NCBI GenBank assembly: GCA_963749875.1
Contig: CAVVOX010000002.1
Coordinates: 558,001 to 622,000, forward strand
DNA length: 64,000 nt
Direction: 5' to 3'
From: JAHQVI01 sp963749875
GTDB taxonomy: Bacteria > Pseudomonadota > Alphaproteobacteria > Rhizobiales > Rhodomicrobiaceae
The notes beneath the pieces were generated by a model, which saw nothing but the letters and a program-made list of their open reading frames with translations, was not told where the DNA came from and made no database searches. Both the position numbers and the translations under genes were made by a program. This document shows positions 17,959 to 26,480 of this stretch, one piece after another. The number at the start of each line of letters is the position of its first letter. Positions within the stretch are counted from its first letter, which is position 1.

Positions 17959-20119
17959 CAGGTCGATACCATCGCTTCAGGTGCGCGATCTCAATGTCTA
18001 TTACGGTCACAGCCACGCGCTGCAGGGCGTGAACCTGACCCTCCATCAGGGCATTCTGTCCGTTGTCGGACGGAATGGCATGGGTAAGACGACGCTATGC
18101 AATACGATCATGGGCCTGCGGCCTGTCGCATCTGGCGAAGTCAGTTTCCACGGCCAATCGCTCGTTGGAAAATCGCCATCTGAAATTGCCCGGCTTGGCA
18201 TCGGTTATGTTCCGCAAGGACGCCGGCTGTGGCGTTCGTTGACAGTTGACGAACATCTCAGGCTCGTATTGGCACCCGGTGGCGCCTGGACCATTGAGCG
18301 TATTTATTCGACGTTCCCGCGTCTTGCCGAACGCAGATCGAATGGTGGCGGTCAGCTTTCGGGCGGGGAGCAGCAGATGCTCGCCATTGCTCGCGCGCTT
18401 CTCCTCAATCCAAAACTGCTTGTGATGGACGAGCCGACCGAAGGGCTAGCGCCCCTCATCGTCCGGCAGGTCGAGGAAATGCTTATCCGGCTTGGCGAAG
18501 AAGGTGATATCGACGTTCTCGTCATCGAACAGAATATCGGCGTTGCCTGTTCCGTATCCGAACAGGTCGCGATCATGGTCAATGGCCGGGTCAACCGGAT
18601 CATGGATGCTGCGGTGTTAGCGGGCGACCGCGATCTTCAGCAGGCTCTGCTCGGTGTTGGCCGTCATGCGCATGATGAAACGCCAGATGCAGCGCTGCAA
18701 CGCCGCGAGGAAACAGCGCGCGCGCAAGCCGGTCCCGTGCGGATCTATGTCTCGAACCCACAAATTCCGACGCGCTGGACGCCGGCTGTTCCCGTAAGGG
18801 TCATTGAAGGCGCCGCCCGCACTCAAAGCGAAATCGGGTCCGCGTCCCAGAAAGCCCAGACCACTGCGATACGCCACATACCCCGGCAGGGCGCCGGCGT
18901 CGTTTACGTCTGCGGCACTCTCGATACCAAAGGCGATGAATTGCGCTTCATGCGGGATATCATCAAGTCTGACGGGTTGCCCGTCCGGCTCGTCGATCTC
19001 TCCACGTCGGGCAAACCATCGGGCGCAGATGTCCCGCCGCAACTTGTCGCGGCCTTCCATCCGCGTGGCACTACCGGCGTCTTTACCGGCGATCGCGGCT
19101 CTGCCGTCGCGGGGATGACGGTTGCGTTTGAACGCTGGATGACCCAGCAAACGGATGTAGCCGGCGTGATCGCTGCCGGCGGATCGGGCGGAACGGCGCT
19201 GGTCGCTCCGGCTTTCCGCGTGCTTCCGGTCGGTATCCCGAAAGTTGTCGTTTCGACTGTCGCCAGCGGGAATACCGGACAGTATGTCGGCCCCTCGGAC
19301 ATGGTGATGATGCACTCGGTCGCCGATGTGCAGGGCCTGAACTCAATTACGAGGCAGGTTCTCGCGAATGGTGCGGGCGCGCTCGTCGGAATGGTGAAGG
19401 AGCGGCGTAAACCGAAACAGGCGGTTGCCGACAAACCCGCAGTCGGCCTGACCATGTTCGGCGTGACGACGCCTTGCGTCCAGCAGATCTCCAAAGCGCT
19501 CGAAGCCGATTATGACTGTCTTGTCTTCCATGCGACCGGCACAGGCGGACGGGCGATGGAAAAGCTCATGGACAGCGGAATGCTGTCGGCGATCATCGAC
19601 ATTACGACGACTGAGGTCTGCGACATGATCGCGGGCGGCGTATTCGCAGCCGATGAGGATCGCTTCGGCGCATCGATCCGCGCGGGGCTGCCCTATATCG
19701 GAGCTTGCGGCGCGCTCGACATGGTCAATTTCAACGCGCCGGAAACCGTGCCGGAGAAATACCGCGGACGGAATCTCTACGAGCACAACCCTCAGATCAC
19801 GCTGATGCGCACGACGCCGGAGGAAAACGCCATTATGGGCCGCTGGATAGGCGAAAAGCTCAATCAGATGACCGGCCCGGTCCGTTTCTTTCTTCCCGAA
19901 GGCGGGGTTTCGCTTCTCGACTCTCCGGGAAATGCGTTTTGGGACCCGGCTGCCGATGCGGCCCTATTCCGCGCATTGGAGGAAACGGTGCGCCAGACCG
20001 GCAGCAAGCAGCTCGTCCGCGTGCCGCACAATATCAACGATCCGGAATTCGCGCGCCTCGTGGTCAGCACCTTCCGGTCATTACACGGAGCGCGGCCTGG
20101 CCGTGCCGCGAGGGGGTAA
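17951..20119 (+). CDS. Fusion: LivF-type ABC ATPase plus UPF0261/Tm-1-like domain
   Basis: The 722-residue protein joins two families. Residues 8-235 are a complete LivF ATPase with Walker A GRNGMGKT (40-47), signature LSGGE (136-140) and Walker B LLVMDEP (156-162). A linker of about 75 residues follows. Residues 315-710 are a UPF0261 domain, the N-terminal half of the plant virus-resistance protein Tm-1, with VYVCGTLDTKGDELRF at its start and the VASGNTGQYVGPSDMVMMHS and FHATGTGGRAMEKLMDSGML motifs. I chose GTG 17951, eight bases inside livG. The next gene encodes the matching Tm-1 TIM-barrel half. The fusion physically ties transport to whatever the Tm-1 module does; that activity is not known to me. 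Confidence 0.9.
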   Translation: MADRSIPSLQVRDLNVYYGHSHALQGVNLTLHQGILSVVGRNGMGKTTLCNTIMGLRPVASGEVSFHGQSLVGKSPSEIARLGIGYVPQGRRLWRSLTVDEHLRLVLAPGGAWTIERIYSTFPRLAERRSNGGGQLSGGEQQMLAIARALLLNPKLLVMDEPTEGLAPLIVRQVEEMLIRLGEEGDIDVLVIEQNIGVACSVSEQVAIMVNGRVNRIMDAAVLAGDRDLQQALLGVGRHAHDETPDAALQRREETARAQAGPVRIYVSNPQIPTRWTPAVPVRVIEGAARTQSEIGSASQKAQTTAIRHIPRQGAGVVYVCGTLDTKGDELRFMRDIIKSDGLPVRLVDLSTSGKPSGADVPPQLVAAFHPRGTTGVFTGDRGSAVAGMTVAFERWMTQQTDVAGVIAAGGSGGTALVAPAFRVLPVGIPKVVVSTVASGNTGQYVGPSDMVMMHSVADVQGLNSITRQVLANGAGALVGMVKERRKPKQAVADKPAVGLTMFGVTTPCVQQISKALEADYDCLVFHATGTGGRAMEKLMDSGMLSAIIDITTTEVCDMIAGGVFAADEDRFGASIRAGLPYIGACGALDMVNFNAPETVPEKYRGRNLYEHNPQITLMRTTPEENAIMGRWIGEKLNQMTGPVRFFLPEGGVSLLDSPGNAFWDPAADAALFRALEETVRQTGSKQLVRVPHNINDPEFARLVVSTFRSLHGARPGRAARG

Positions 20120-20121
20120 CG

Positions 20122-20946
20122 ATGTTCAACCGCTCCGACCTCCTTGCGAAATTCCAGGCCATGAAGGCGCGCGGCGAACCGATTATCGGTGGCGGAGCGG
20201 GAACCGGCTTGTCAGCAAAATGCGAGGAAGCGGGCGGTATCGATCTGATCGTCATCTATAATTCCGGGCGCTATCGCATGGCGGGACGCGGATCACTGGC
20301 CGGTCTCATGCCTTACGGCGACGCCAATGGCGTGGTGATGGAAATGGCGGCGGAAGTCCTGCCGGTGGTTAAGAATACGCCTGTTCTAGCCGGCGTTTGC
20401 GCCACCGATCCCTTCCGCCTGATGGATCAGTTTCTCGATGAAGTCAAAGCAGCAGGGTTTTCCGGGGTTCAGAATTTTCCGACCGTTGGTCTGATCGATG
20501 GAAATTTCCGCGCCAACCTCGAAGAAACCGGAATGTCCTACAGTCTCGAAGTCGACATGATCGCAAATGCGAGGTCGAAAGATCTTCTGACGACACCTTA
20601 TGTGTTTTCCGCGAAAGACGCCGAGGCCATGGCGACAGCCGGCGCCGATATCATTGTCTGCCATCTGGGTTTGACGACGGGTGGCGCTATCGGGGCAAAA
20701 ACCGCGCTGAGCCTGCCGGACTGTCCGGCCATTGTCGATGAATGGTCAGCGGCGGCGCTTGCGATCAACCCGGATGCAATCATCCTCGTTCATGGAGGCC
20801 CCGTCGCCATGCCGGATGATGCGGATTTCATTCTGAAGAATACGAAGAATTGCCACGGCTTTTACGGGGCATCCTCCATGGAACGGCTACCGGCAGAGAT
20901 GGCAATCATCGAACAGACCAAGAAATTCAAGCAGATCGGCCGTTAA
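20122..20946 (+). CDS. Tm-1-like TIM-barrel protein (PEP-hydrolase family)
   Basis: A 274-residue protein of the family usually annotated phosphoenolpyruvate hydrolase-like or TIM-barrel signal-transduction protein, equivalent to the C-terminal half of plant Tm-1. Motifs include EPIIGGGAGTGLSAKCEEAG, IVIYNSGRYRMAGRGSLAG, and CHLGLTTGGAIGAKTALSL. It starts two bases after the UPF0261 fusion gene. Related to isocitrate lyase/PEP mutase-like barrels by fold, but the reaction is not established. The pair most likely forms one functional unit with the transporter ATPase. Confidence 0.85.
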   Translation: MFNRSDLLAKFQAMKARGEPIIGGGAGTGLSAKCEEAGGIDLIVIYNSGRYRMAGRGSLAGLMPYGDANGVVMEMAAEVLPVVKNTPVLAGVCATDPFRLMDQFLDEVKAAGFSGVQNFPTVGLIDGNFRANLEETGMSYSLEVDMIANARSKDLLTTPYVFSAKDAEAMATAGADIIVCHLGLTTGGAIGAKTALSLPDCPAIVDEWSAAALAINPDAIILVHGGPVAMPDDADFILKNTKNCHGFYGASSMERLPAEMAIIEQTKKFKQIGR

Positions 20947-20964
20947 GGTCTGAAGGAGGAACGA

Positions 20965-23900
20965 ATGACAGGGCAATTGATTGGAGAGCTGATTCTCTGG
21001 CTCATCCTGGCTGTCATTGTCATCTTTGTTGTTTATTGGGTCATGCACTGGCTCTACCGGCGTTCGACAAAGGAAATCTCTTTCGTGCGAACCGGCTTCC
21101 TTGGCGAGAAGGTGGTTATTGACGGCGGTGCTTTCGTCTGGCCGATCATTCATGAGGTGACGCCGGTCAATATGAACTCCCTTCAACTCTCGGTCTCCCG
21201 CCGTAATGAAGACGCGCTGACGACCAAGGACCGGATGCGCGTTGATGTCGATGCCGAGTTTTATGTCCGCGTCAAGCCCGACCGTCAGGGCGTCAGTCTT
21301 GCCGCCTCTACTCTTGGCCGTAGAACGCTGGAACCCGAACGTATTCATGCGCTGCTCTTCGGCAAGTTCGTCTACGCGCTTGGAACGGTTGCCGCCGAGA
21401 TGACATTTGAGGAAATGCACGAGAACCGGAATGTGTATGTCGGCCGTGTGAAGCAAAATGCGCAGACCGGTCTCGATAGCAACGGGCTGGAGCTTGAATC
21501 TATAGCGGTCACGGATGTTGACCAGGCAGACATTCAATATTTCAACCCGTCCAACCGTCTCGATGCGGAAGGTCTGACGAACGTTATCAGGGCGGTCGAG
21601 GAGCGCCGTAAGTTGCGTAACGACATCGAGCAGGATGCCATGATCCAGATCCGTACACGGAATCTGGAGGCGGAACGCCAGTCACTCGAAATTGATAAGA
21701 TGTCGGAACAGGCGCGGCTCGAACAGGAACGCGAGATCGAGTTCCGCCGTGCACAACAGCGGGCCGAGCTTGTACGAGAACGCGCCGAGCGTGAAAAAGA
21801 AGCCGAACAGGCGACAATGCTGAGCCGCGAGGCGATCGAAACGGCCCGTATCCTTAACGAACGTCAGATTTCCGAGGCGCGCATCGCATCCGAAAGAGCG
21901 GTTCGCTACAAGGAAATCGAGCGTCAGCGCGCCATTGAAGAAGCGGAAATCGCCAATCGCGAGTCGACCGAAAAGGCGCGCATTGCCCAGGAAAAGGCGC
22001 TGACCGAAGAAAGAATCCGAACTCAGAAGGAAACGGATGCGGCTGAAATCGCTGCCCGCCAGGAGATCGAGACTGCGAGGATCGAGCAGGAGCGGATCAT
22101 AACGGAGGCGCGTATTTCGATGGAGCGGAATACGCGCGAACGCGAAATTTCCCGCAATCTTGCCGTTGAGGAAGCCGACATTGCGGCACGCGAAGCGTCC
22201 GAGAAGCTGCGCATAGCACAGGAACGCACGATCAACGCCGAACGCATCACATCCGAACGCGATACGCGGCAGCTTGAAATCGAACGTCAGAAGATCCTTG
22301 AAGAAGCGGAGATTGCGTCGCAACACGCAACGGAAGCCGCGCGCATCGCACGGGAAAAGGCGATCTCTGCCGACCGGATCAATTCCGAGCAGGTCATCCG
22401 GGCCATGGAGATCGAGCGTCAGCGTATTCTTGAGCAAGCGCAAATCGCTGCGAGTGAATCAACCTCCAATGCGCAGATCGCGCAGCAGGAGCGCATCCGC
22501 GTTCTCGAAATCGCCCGCAATAAGGCAATTGACGAAGCCGAAATCGCAACGCGCGAACTGGTCGAGAAAGCGCGTATTGCGCAGGATCGAAATCTGGCTG
22601 TTCAGCGTATCGAGGCGCAGGAAGCGACCGAGGAGCGAGAGGTCGCACGTCAGCAGGCTATCGAAGCCGCCAATATTGCGGCGAAAGAGGTCACCGAAGC
22701 TAAGCGCATTGCCCAGGAAAAAGCGATCGCGGCTGAGCGTATCGCCTATGAGAAGGACACCAGAGAGCTGGAAATCGCACGCAATCGTGCCATCGATGAA
22801 GCACAGATTGCCGCGAGGGAAGCTGTCGAAGCGAACCGGATTGCGCAGGAAGCCAGGACGACCTTGGAGCGCATCAATCAAGAAGAAGCCACTGAAGAAC
22901 GCAATATTGCCCGGGCGAAAGCAATCGAAGCGGCGCAAACTGCAAAAGACGAAGCCATCGAGGCAGCACGCATCGCGAAGGAGAAACATATCGCTGCGGA
23001 ACGCATCGCTTACGAGCAGGATATGCGTGAACGCGAAATCGTCCGCAATAAGACGATCGACATGGCAAATATTACCGCCATGGAGATCGTCAATGCGGCC
23101 CGTATCGCCGAAGAAACCAAGACCAAGGCAGCCGAACTCGCGCGCGATACGGAAGTTCGGGCCCGCGAGCTGCAGAAGATCGAAACGATCGAGACGACAG
23201 AAATCACATCGCGCAACCTCATCGAGCATCAGCGTATTGAGAAGGAAGCCGAAACCGCCGCCGACAAGATCGCGCGCGACGAGCGCATCCGCTCGCTGGA
23301 AATCGCCCGCAACCAGGCGATCGATGCAGCTCAGGTCGCTGCCGATCAGGCGGTCGAGGCTGCCCGCGTGGTCAAGGCAAAGACGATTGACGCAGAAAAA
23401 ATCCTTGCCGAGCAGGAACTCGACGCCCGTCGTCTGGAGCGCAAGAAATATATCGAGCAGCTCGAGATCGCCCGCGTCAAGGCTCTGCGCGAAGCTGAAA
23501 TCGCCAGCAAGGATGCTGTGGAACGCGCGCAGATCACTTCCGAACGCGGTCTGGATGTTGAACGAATTGGCCATCAGACCGAACGGCGCCAGCTGGAAAT
23601 CAACCGTGAACGCGCTGTTGAAGAAGCAGCCATGGACAAGGCGATTGCGCTTTACAAACACTCGCTTGAGGAAAGCGCTGCCGCCGCCAACGCCGAAATC
23701 GCCAGGGCGCAGGCCGCCGAGGCCGCGGAAAAAGTTGCGACGGCGCGCGAGAAGGAAATCGCCACTCGCCGCAAATCTGTTGACATCACCATTGCCGAGA
23801 AGCAGGCCGAGGAACAGCGGATTATTTCCGGAGCCGATCGCATTCGCGCCGCTGTCGAGGCCGAAGCGCAGCGCCTCATCAATGAGGCGGAGAACATCCT

Positions 23901-24303
23901 CACCGACGCTGCCCGGCATTCGCTGTTCCGCCGCAAGCTGCTTGAGCATGTGGAAGGCATCGTCTCGGCCTCCGTCAAACCGCTCGAGAAGATCGAGGGC
24001 ATCAAGATCATGCAGCTCACTGGAGCGGGCGGCACCAGTGGCAGCTCAGGAGAAGGCGACGGCTTCGGTGGCGCGGGTCGCAGTTCAAGCCCGACCGATG
24101 AGGTCATCAATTCCGCGCTGAGATATCGCGTCCAGGCTCCGATGATCGACAGCCTGCTGGCGGATATCGGCATTGACGGCTCGAACCTCGCCAAGCAGGG
24201 CGGCCTGATCCGCGAGGCCTCGGATATGCAGCGGATCACCAATGAAGCCGCGAAAACGAAACCCTCACAGAAATCCGGTGACGAGCCGACGGAGAAATCC
24301 TAA
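20965..24303 (+). CDS. Giant flotillin-like SPFH protein with 55 hendecad repeats
   Basis: The protein has 1112 residues, roughly twice the usual flotillin length. Residues 7-30 are one transmembrane helix and 35-200 an SPFH/band-7 domain. From residue 284 to 888 (DNA 21814-23628) the sequence breaks into 55 consecutive 11-residue units without one insertion or deletion; the typical unit is RIAQEKAIAAE or EIARNKAIDEA, with Ile at position 2 and Ala or charged residues at the end. Units beginning EIERQ or EIARN recur mostly every fourth unit, giving a 44-residue super-repeat. Residues 890-1020 resemble the flotillin C-terminal domain (LEKIEGIKIMQLTG), followed by a Gly/Ser linker and a helical tail. 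It probably forms oligomeric membrane scaffolds. It lies between the Tm-1 pair and the Mo-hydroxylase genes. Confidence 0.9.
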   Translation: MTGQLIGELILWLILAVIVIFVVYWVMHWLYRRSTKEISFVRTGFLGEKVVIDGGAFVWPIIHEVTPVNMNSLQLSVSRRNEDALTTKDRMRVDVDAEFYVRVKPDRQGVSLAASTLGRRTLEPERIHALLFGKFVYALGTVAAEMTFEEMHENRNVYVGRVKQNAQTGLDSNGLELESIAVTDVDQADIQYFNPSNRLDAEGLTNVIRAVEERRKLRNDIEQDAMIQIRTRNLEAERQSLEIDKMSEQARLEQEREIEFRRAQQRAELVRERAEREKEAEQATMLSREAIETARILNERQISEARIASERAVRYKEIERQRAIEEAEIANRESTEKARIAQEKALTEERIRTQKETDAAEIAARQEIETARIEQERIITEARISMERNTREREISRNLAVEEADIAAREASEKLRIAQERTINAERITSERDTRQLEIERQKILEEAEIASQHATEAARIAREKAISADRINSEQVIRAMEIERQRILEQAQIAASESTSNAQIAQQERIRVLEIARNKAIDEAEIATRELVEKARIAQDRNLAVQRIEAQEATEEREVARQQAIEAANIAAKEVTEAKRIAQEKAIAAERIAYEKDTRELEIARNRAIDEAQIAAREAVEANRIAQEARTTLERINQEEATEERNIARAKAIEAAQTAKDEAIEAARIAKEKHIAAERIAYEQDMREREIVRNKTIDMANITAMEIVNAARIAEETKTKAAELARDTEVRARELQKIETIETTEITSRNLIEHQRIEKEAETAADKIARDERIRSLEIARNQAIDAAQVAADQAVEAARVVKAKTIDAEKILAEQELDARRLERKKYIEQLEIARVKALREAEIASKDAVERAQITSERGLDVERIGHQTERRQLEINRERAVEEAAMDKAIALYKHSLEESAAAANAEIARAQAAEAAEKVATAREKEIATRRKSVDITIAEKQAEEQRIISGADRIRAAVEAEAQRLINEAENILTDAARHSLFRRKLLEHVEGIVSASVKPLEKIEGIKIMQLTGAGGTSGSSGEGDGFGGAGRSSSPTDEVINSALRYRVQAPMIDSLLADIGIDGSNLAKQGGLIREASDMQRITNEAAKTKPSQKSGDEPTEKS

Positions 24304-24827
24304 TGGCGCGCGTTTACACATCGTCGGTGATCAACGCTGCCGCGAAGCGGGTATGGGAGCGTGTCCGTGACTTTAACGGCTTACCCAAATGGCACCCCCG
24401 AATCCGCGACAGCCGCATCGAGGATGCACTACCTCCCGACAAGGTTGGATGTATCCGCCATTTCCACCTTCAAAATGGTGACGTGATCCGTGAACAGCTT
24501 CTCGGACTATCCGACTACGACCTTTTTTATACCTACACGATTTTGGAAAGCCCGATGCCGCTCACCGACTATATCGCGACGTTGCGCCTGACGCCCGTGA
24601 CCGATGGGGAGCGGTGTTTCATCGAATGGTCGGCGGAGTTTAACTGCGATCCTTCAAACGAAGAGGAGCTGGTCGCCAATATCGGCCGGAACGTTTTTCA
24701 AGGCGGAATTCGACGCTCTGAAGCGGCATTTCGGCGGTTAGGCAGGTGCGCGCGTGGTCAAGGTCTACAAGAGCACGATAATGGACGCGCCGGTCGAGGC
24801 CGTATGGGACGTACTGCGCGACTTTAA
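24303..24827 (+). CDS. SRPBCC (CoxG/polyketide-cyclase-like) protein 1, frameshifted at the C-terminus
   Basis: A small START-fold protein related to CoxG and to the next gene product, sharing VWERVRDFNGLPKWHP, the IRHFHLQNGDVIREQLL stretch and LTDYIATLRLTPVTDG. As written it ends in 45 unrelated residues that overlap the next gene. Removing one A in GGAATTC near 24709 would give an ending GGFDALKRHFGG and a stop at 24739-24741, matching the paralogue's C-terminus and leaving a 12-base gap before the next start. The gene is therefore either a recent frameshift mutant or a sequencing error. CoxG proteins are linked to Mo-hydroxylase assembly at the membrane. The ATG follows the flotillin stop directly. 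Confidence 0.8.
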   Translation: MARVYTSSVINAAAKRVWERVRDFNGLPKWHPRIRDSRIEDALPPDKVGCIRHFHLQNGDVIREQLLGLSDYDLFYTYTILESPMPLTDYIATLRLTPVTDGERCFIEWSAEFNCDPSNEEELVANIGRNVFQGGIRRSEAAFRRLGRCARGQGLQEHDNGRAGRGRMGRTARL

Positions 24828-25197
24828 CGGCCATGACCGCTGGCATCCCGCTGTCGCATCGAGCCAGATCGAGCGGAACAATCCATCGGATCTCGTTGGT
24901 TGCGTGCGACGTTTCAAACTTGAGGACGGATCGCAGTTGCGTGAGCAGTTGCTGACGCTCTCCGATCTCGAACAAAGCTTTTCCTACTGCCTGCTCGATA
25001 CGCCGGTGCCGCTCTTCAACTATGTCGCCCATGTCCGCCTCGCGCCGGTGACGGATGGAGACCGCACCTTTTGGGAATGGGAGAGCCGGTTCGATACACC
25101 GAAGGGCCGGGAAGACGAACTGCGCGAGGTGGTTTCGGAAAATATCTATCAGGCCGGGTTCGATGCGATCCGCGCGCATATGGGGCTGCAACGCTAG
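24754..25197 (+). CDS. SRPBCC (CoxG/polyketide-cyclase-like) protein 2
   Basis: A 147-residue START-fold protein starting at GTG. Its core WDVLRDFNGHDRWHPAVAS, VRRFKLEDGSQLREQLLTL and LFNYVAHVRLAPVTDGDRT parallels the preceding gene, so the two arose by tandem duplication. Such proteins bind hydrophobic ligands in a deep cavity. Being next to the FAD and Fe-S subunits, it may deliver substrate or help assemble the Mo-hydroxylase. Its stop is directly followed by the ATG of the FAD subunit. Confidence 0.85.
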   Translation: MVKVYKSTIMDAPVEAVWDVLRDFNGHDRWHPAVASSQIERNNPSDLVGCVRRFKLEDGSQLREQLLTLSDLEQSFSYCLLDTPVPLFNYVAHVRLAPVTDGDRTFWEWESRFDTPKGREDELREVVSENIYQAGFDAIRAHMGLQR

Positions 25198-25998
25198 ATG
25201 ATGACCGTCGATACATATGACACGCTTGCAGAGGCGAACCGCGCCATGCAGGATCGTTCGCGATTTCTGGGCGGCGGCACGCTTCTGATGCGCGCTGTCA
25301 ATTATGGCGACCAAAGTTTTCAGCGGATCGTTCGTGTGCGCGATGCGTCCATGCACGAGATTCGCTCAGAAGGCGGACGGATCTTGCTCGGCGCTGGCGT
25401 GACCATGAGCCGGATCATAGCCTCGCCCGATGTTGCCTTCCTCGCTCCCGTTGCGAGGCTCATCGGCGGTCCCGCGATCCGTAACATGGCGACGGTCGGC
25501 GGCAATCTGTTTGCGGATCATCCTTACGGCGACATGACGGTTGCGCTTCTTGCCCTCAATGGCCGTGCGCGGATGGCCGACGGGTCGGAGATGGATCTTG
25601 AGGATCTGCTGAACCGGCGCGGCAGCATGCGCAGTATCGTCTCGGCGGTCACGGTTGACCGCCCGACGGGCGATGAATTCCGGTTCAAGAAGGTCAGCCG
25701 CACGAAACCGAAGGGCGTTGCGCTGATGTCCATCGCAGCGTGGCTGCCGCGCCCCGGCGGGCGGCTAAGTGGCGTTCGCGTGGCTTATGGCGCGATGGGG
25801 CCGACACCGATCCGCGTGCGCGCTGTCGAGCAGGCGCTGGAAGGCGGCAATCTCGATGCGAGCACCGTCGATGCAGCCGCGCGCGTTGCGGCGGAGGGTT
25901 TGAACCTGCCGGACGATGCGCTGGCCTCTGCCTGGTATCGCCGAGAAGTCGCGCCGGTTCATCTCAAGCGCCTGTTGCTGGGTGAGGGGAGGCGATAA
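25198..25998 (+). CDS. Molybdenum hydroxylase FAD-binding subunit (CoxM-like)
   Basis: The 266-residue medium subunit carries FAD between the iron-sulfur centres and the external acceptor. The two flavin motifs are FLGGGTLLM (the AGGTxL element, near residue 21) and TVGGNLFADHPYGD (near residue 100). The C-terminal domain has VRVAYGAMGPTPIRVRAVEQ, typical of the family. The protein is slightly shorter than most CoxM proteins because the N-terminus begins close to the first flavin motif. Genes on both sides touch or overlap it, as expected for a heteromeric enzyme. Confidence 0.92.
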   Translation: MMTVDTYDTLAEANRAMQDRSRFLGGGTLLMRAVNYGDQSFQRIVRVRDASMHEIRSEGGRILLGAGVTMSRIIASPDVAFLAPVARLIGGPAIRNMATVGGNLFADHPYGDMTVALLALNGRARMADGSEMDLEDLLNRRGSMRSIVSAVTVDRPTGDEFRFKKVSRTKPKGVALMSIAAWLPRPGGRLSGVRVAYGAMGPTPIRVRAVEQALEGGNLDASTVDAAARVAAEGLNLPDDALASAWYRREVAPVHLKRLLLGEGRR

Positions 25999-26480
25999 TG
26001 GCCAAAAAGCCGATCAGTTTCACTCACAATGGTCGGGAAACGGCAGTCTTCGCCGAAAGCGGCTCGAACCTGCTCGACATGCTCCGCCGCGTGGTCGGCG
26101 ACCTGTCGCCGAAATATGGCTGCGGGCAGGGCACTTGCGGCAGCTGCACTGTGCTGATCGACGGTGAACCGCATCTGTCCTGCCTGACGCTGGCCGAAAC
26201 CGTCGAAGGCCGCAATGTCGAAACGACGGGCGGATTGCAGCGAGGCCCCGATCTCCATCCATTGCAAAAAGCGTTCATGGAAGGCTTCTCCGCGCAATGC
26301 GGCTATTGCACGCCGGGCATGCTGATGGCCGCCAAGGCGCTGCTCGACCGCAATCCGAGGCCGACGCGCGAGGAGGTCATCGAGGCAATCTCCGGCAATC
26401 TCTGCCGCTGCACGGGATACGAGCCGATTGTTGATGCGATCATGGCCGCCTCCGGGCAGGTCAGCGGGAGGGTTGCCTGA
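25998..26480 (+). CDS. Molybdenum hydroxylase 2Fe-2S subunit (CoxS-like)
   Basis: A 160-residue electron-transfer subunit with both expected clusters. The plant-ferredoxin-type cluster uses Cys42, 47, 50 and 62 (CGQGTCGSC, then SC); the helical cluster uses Cys101, 104, 136 and 138 (CGYCTPGM and CRCTGY). All eight cysteines are present. The start and stop codons overlap the neighbouring FAD and Mo subunit genes by one base each, so stoichiometric translation is likely. Confidence 0.95.
   Translation: MAKKPISFTHNGRETAVFAESGSNLLDMLRRVVGDLSPKYGCGQGTCGSCTVLIDGEPHLSCLTLAETVEGRNVETTGGLQRGPDLHPLQKAFMEGFSAQCGYCTPGMLMAAKALLDRNPRPTREEVIEAISGNLCRCTGYEPIVDAIMAASGQVSGRVA

Noticed and set aside
21814..23628. 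The 33-base periodicity of the flotillin gene as a DNA repeat or minisatellite.
   Set aside because: The periodicity is at the protein level; codons differ strongly between units and there is no near-identical tandem DNA copy.
22459..23949. Long open frames on the minus strand (and in the +2 frame) across the flotillin gene, rich in Phe, Leu and Arg.
   Set aside because: They follow from the 33-base periodic coding pattern of the hendecad repeats; the plus-strand frame has the domain motifs, ribosome site and operon context.
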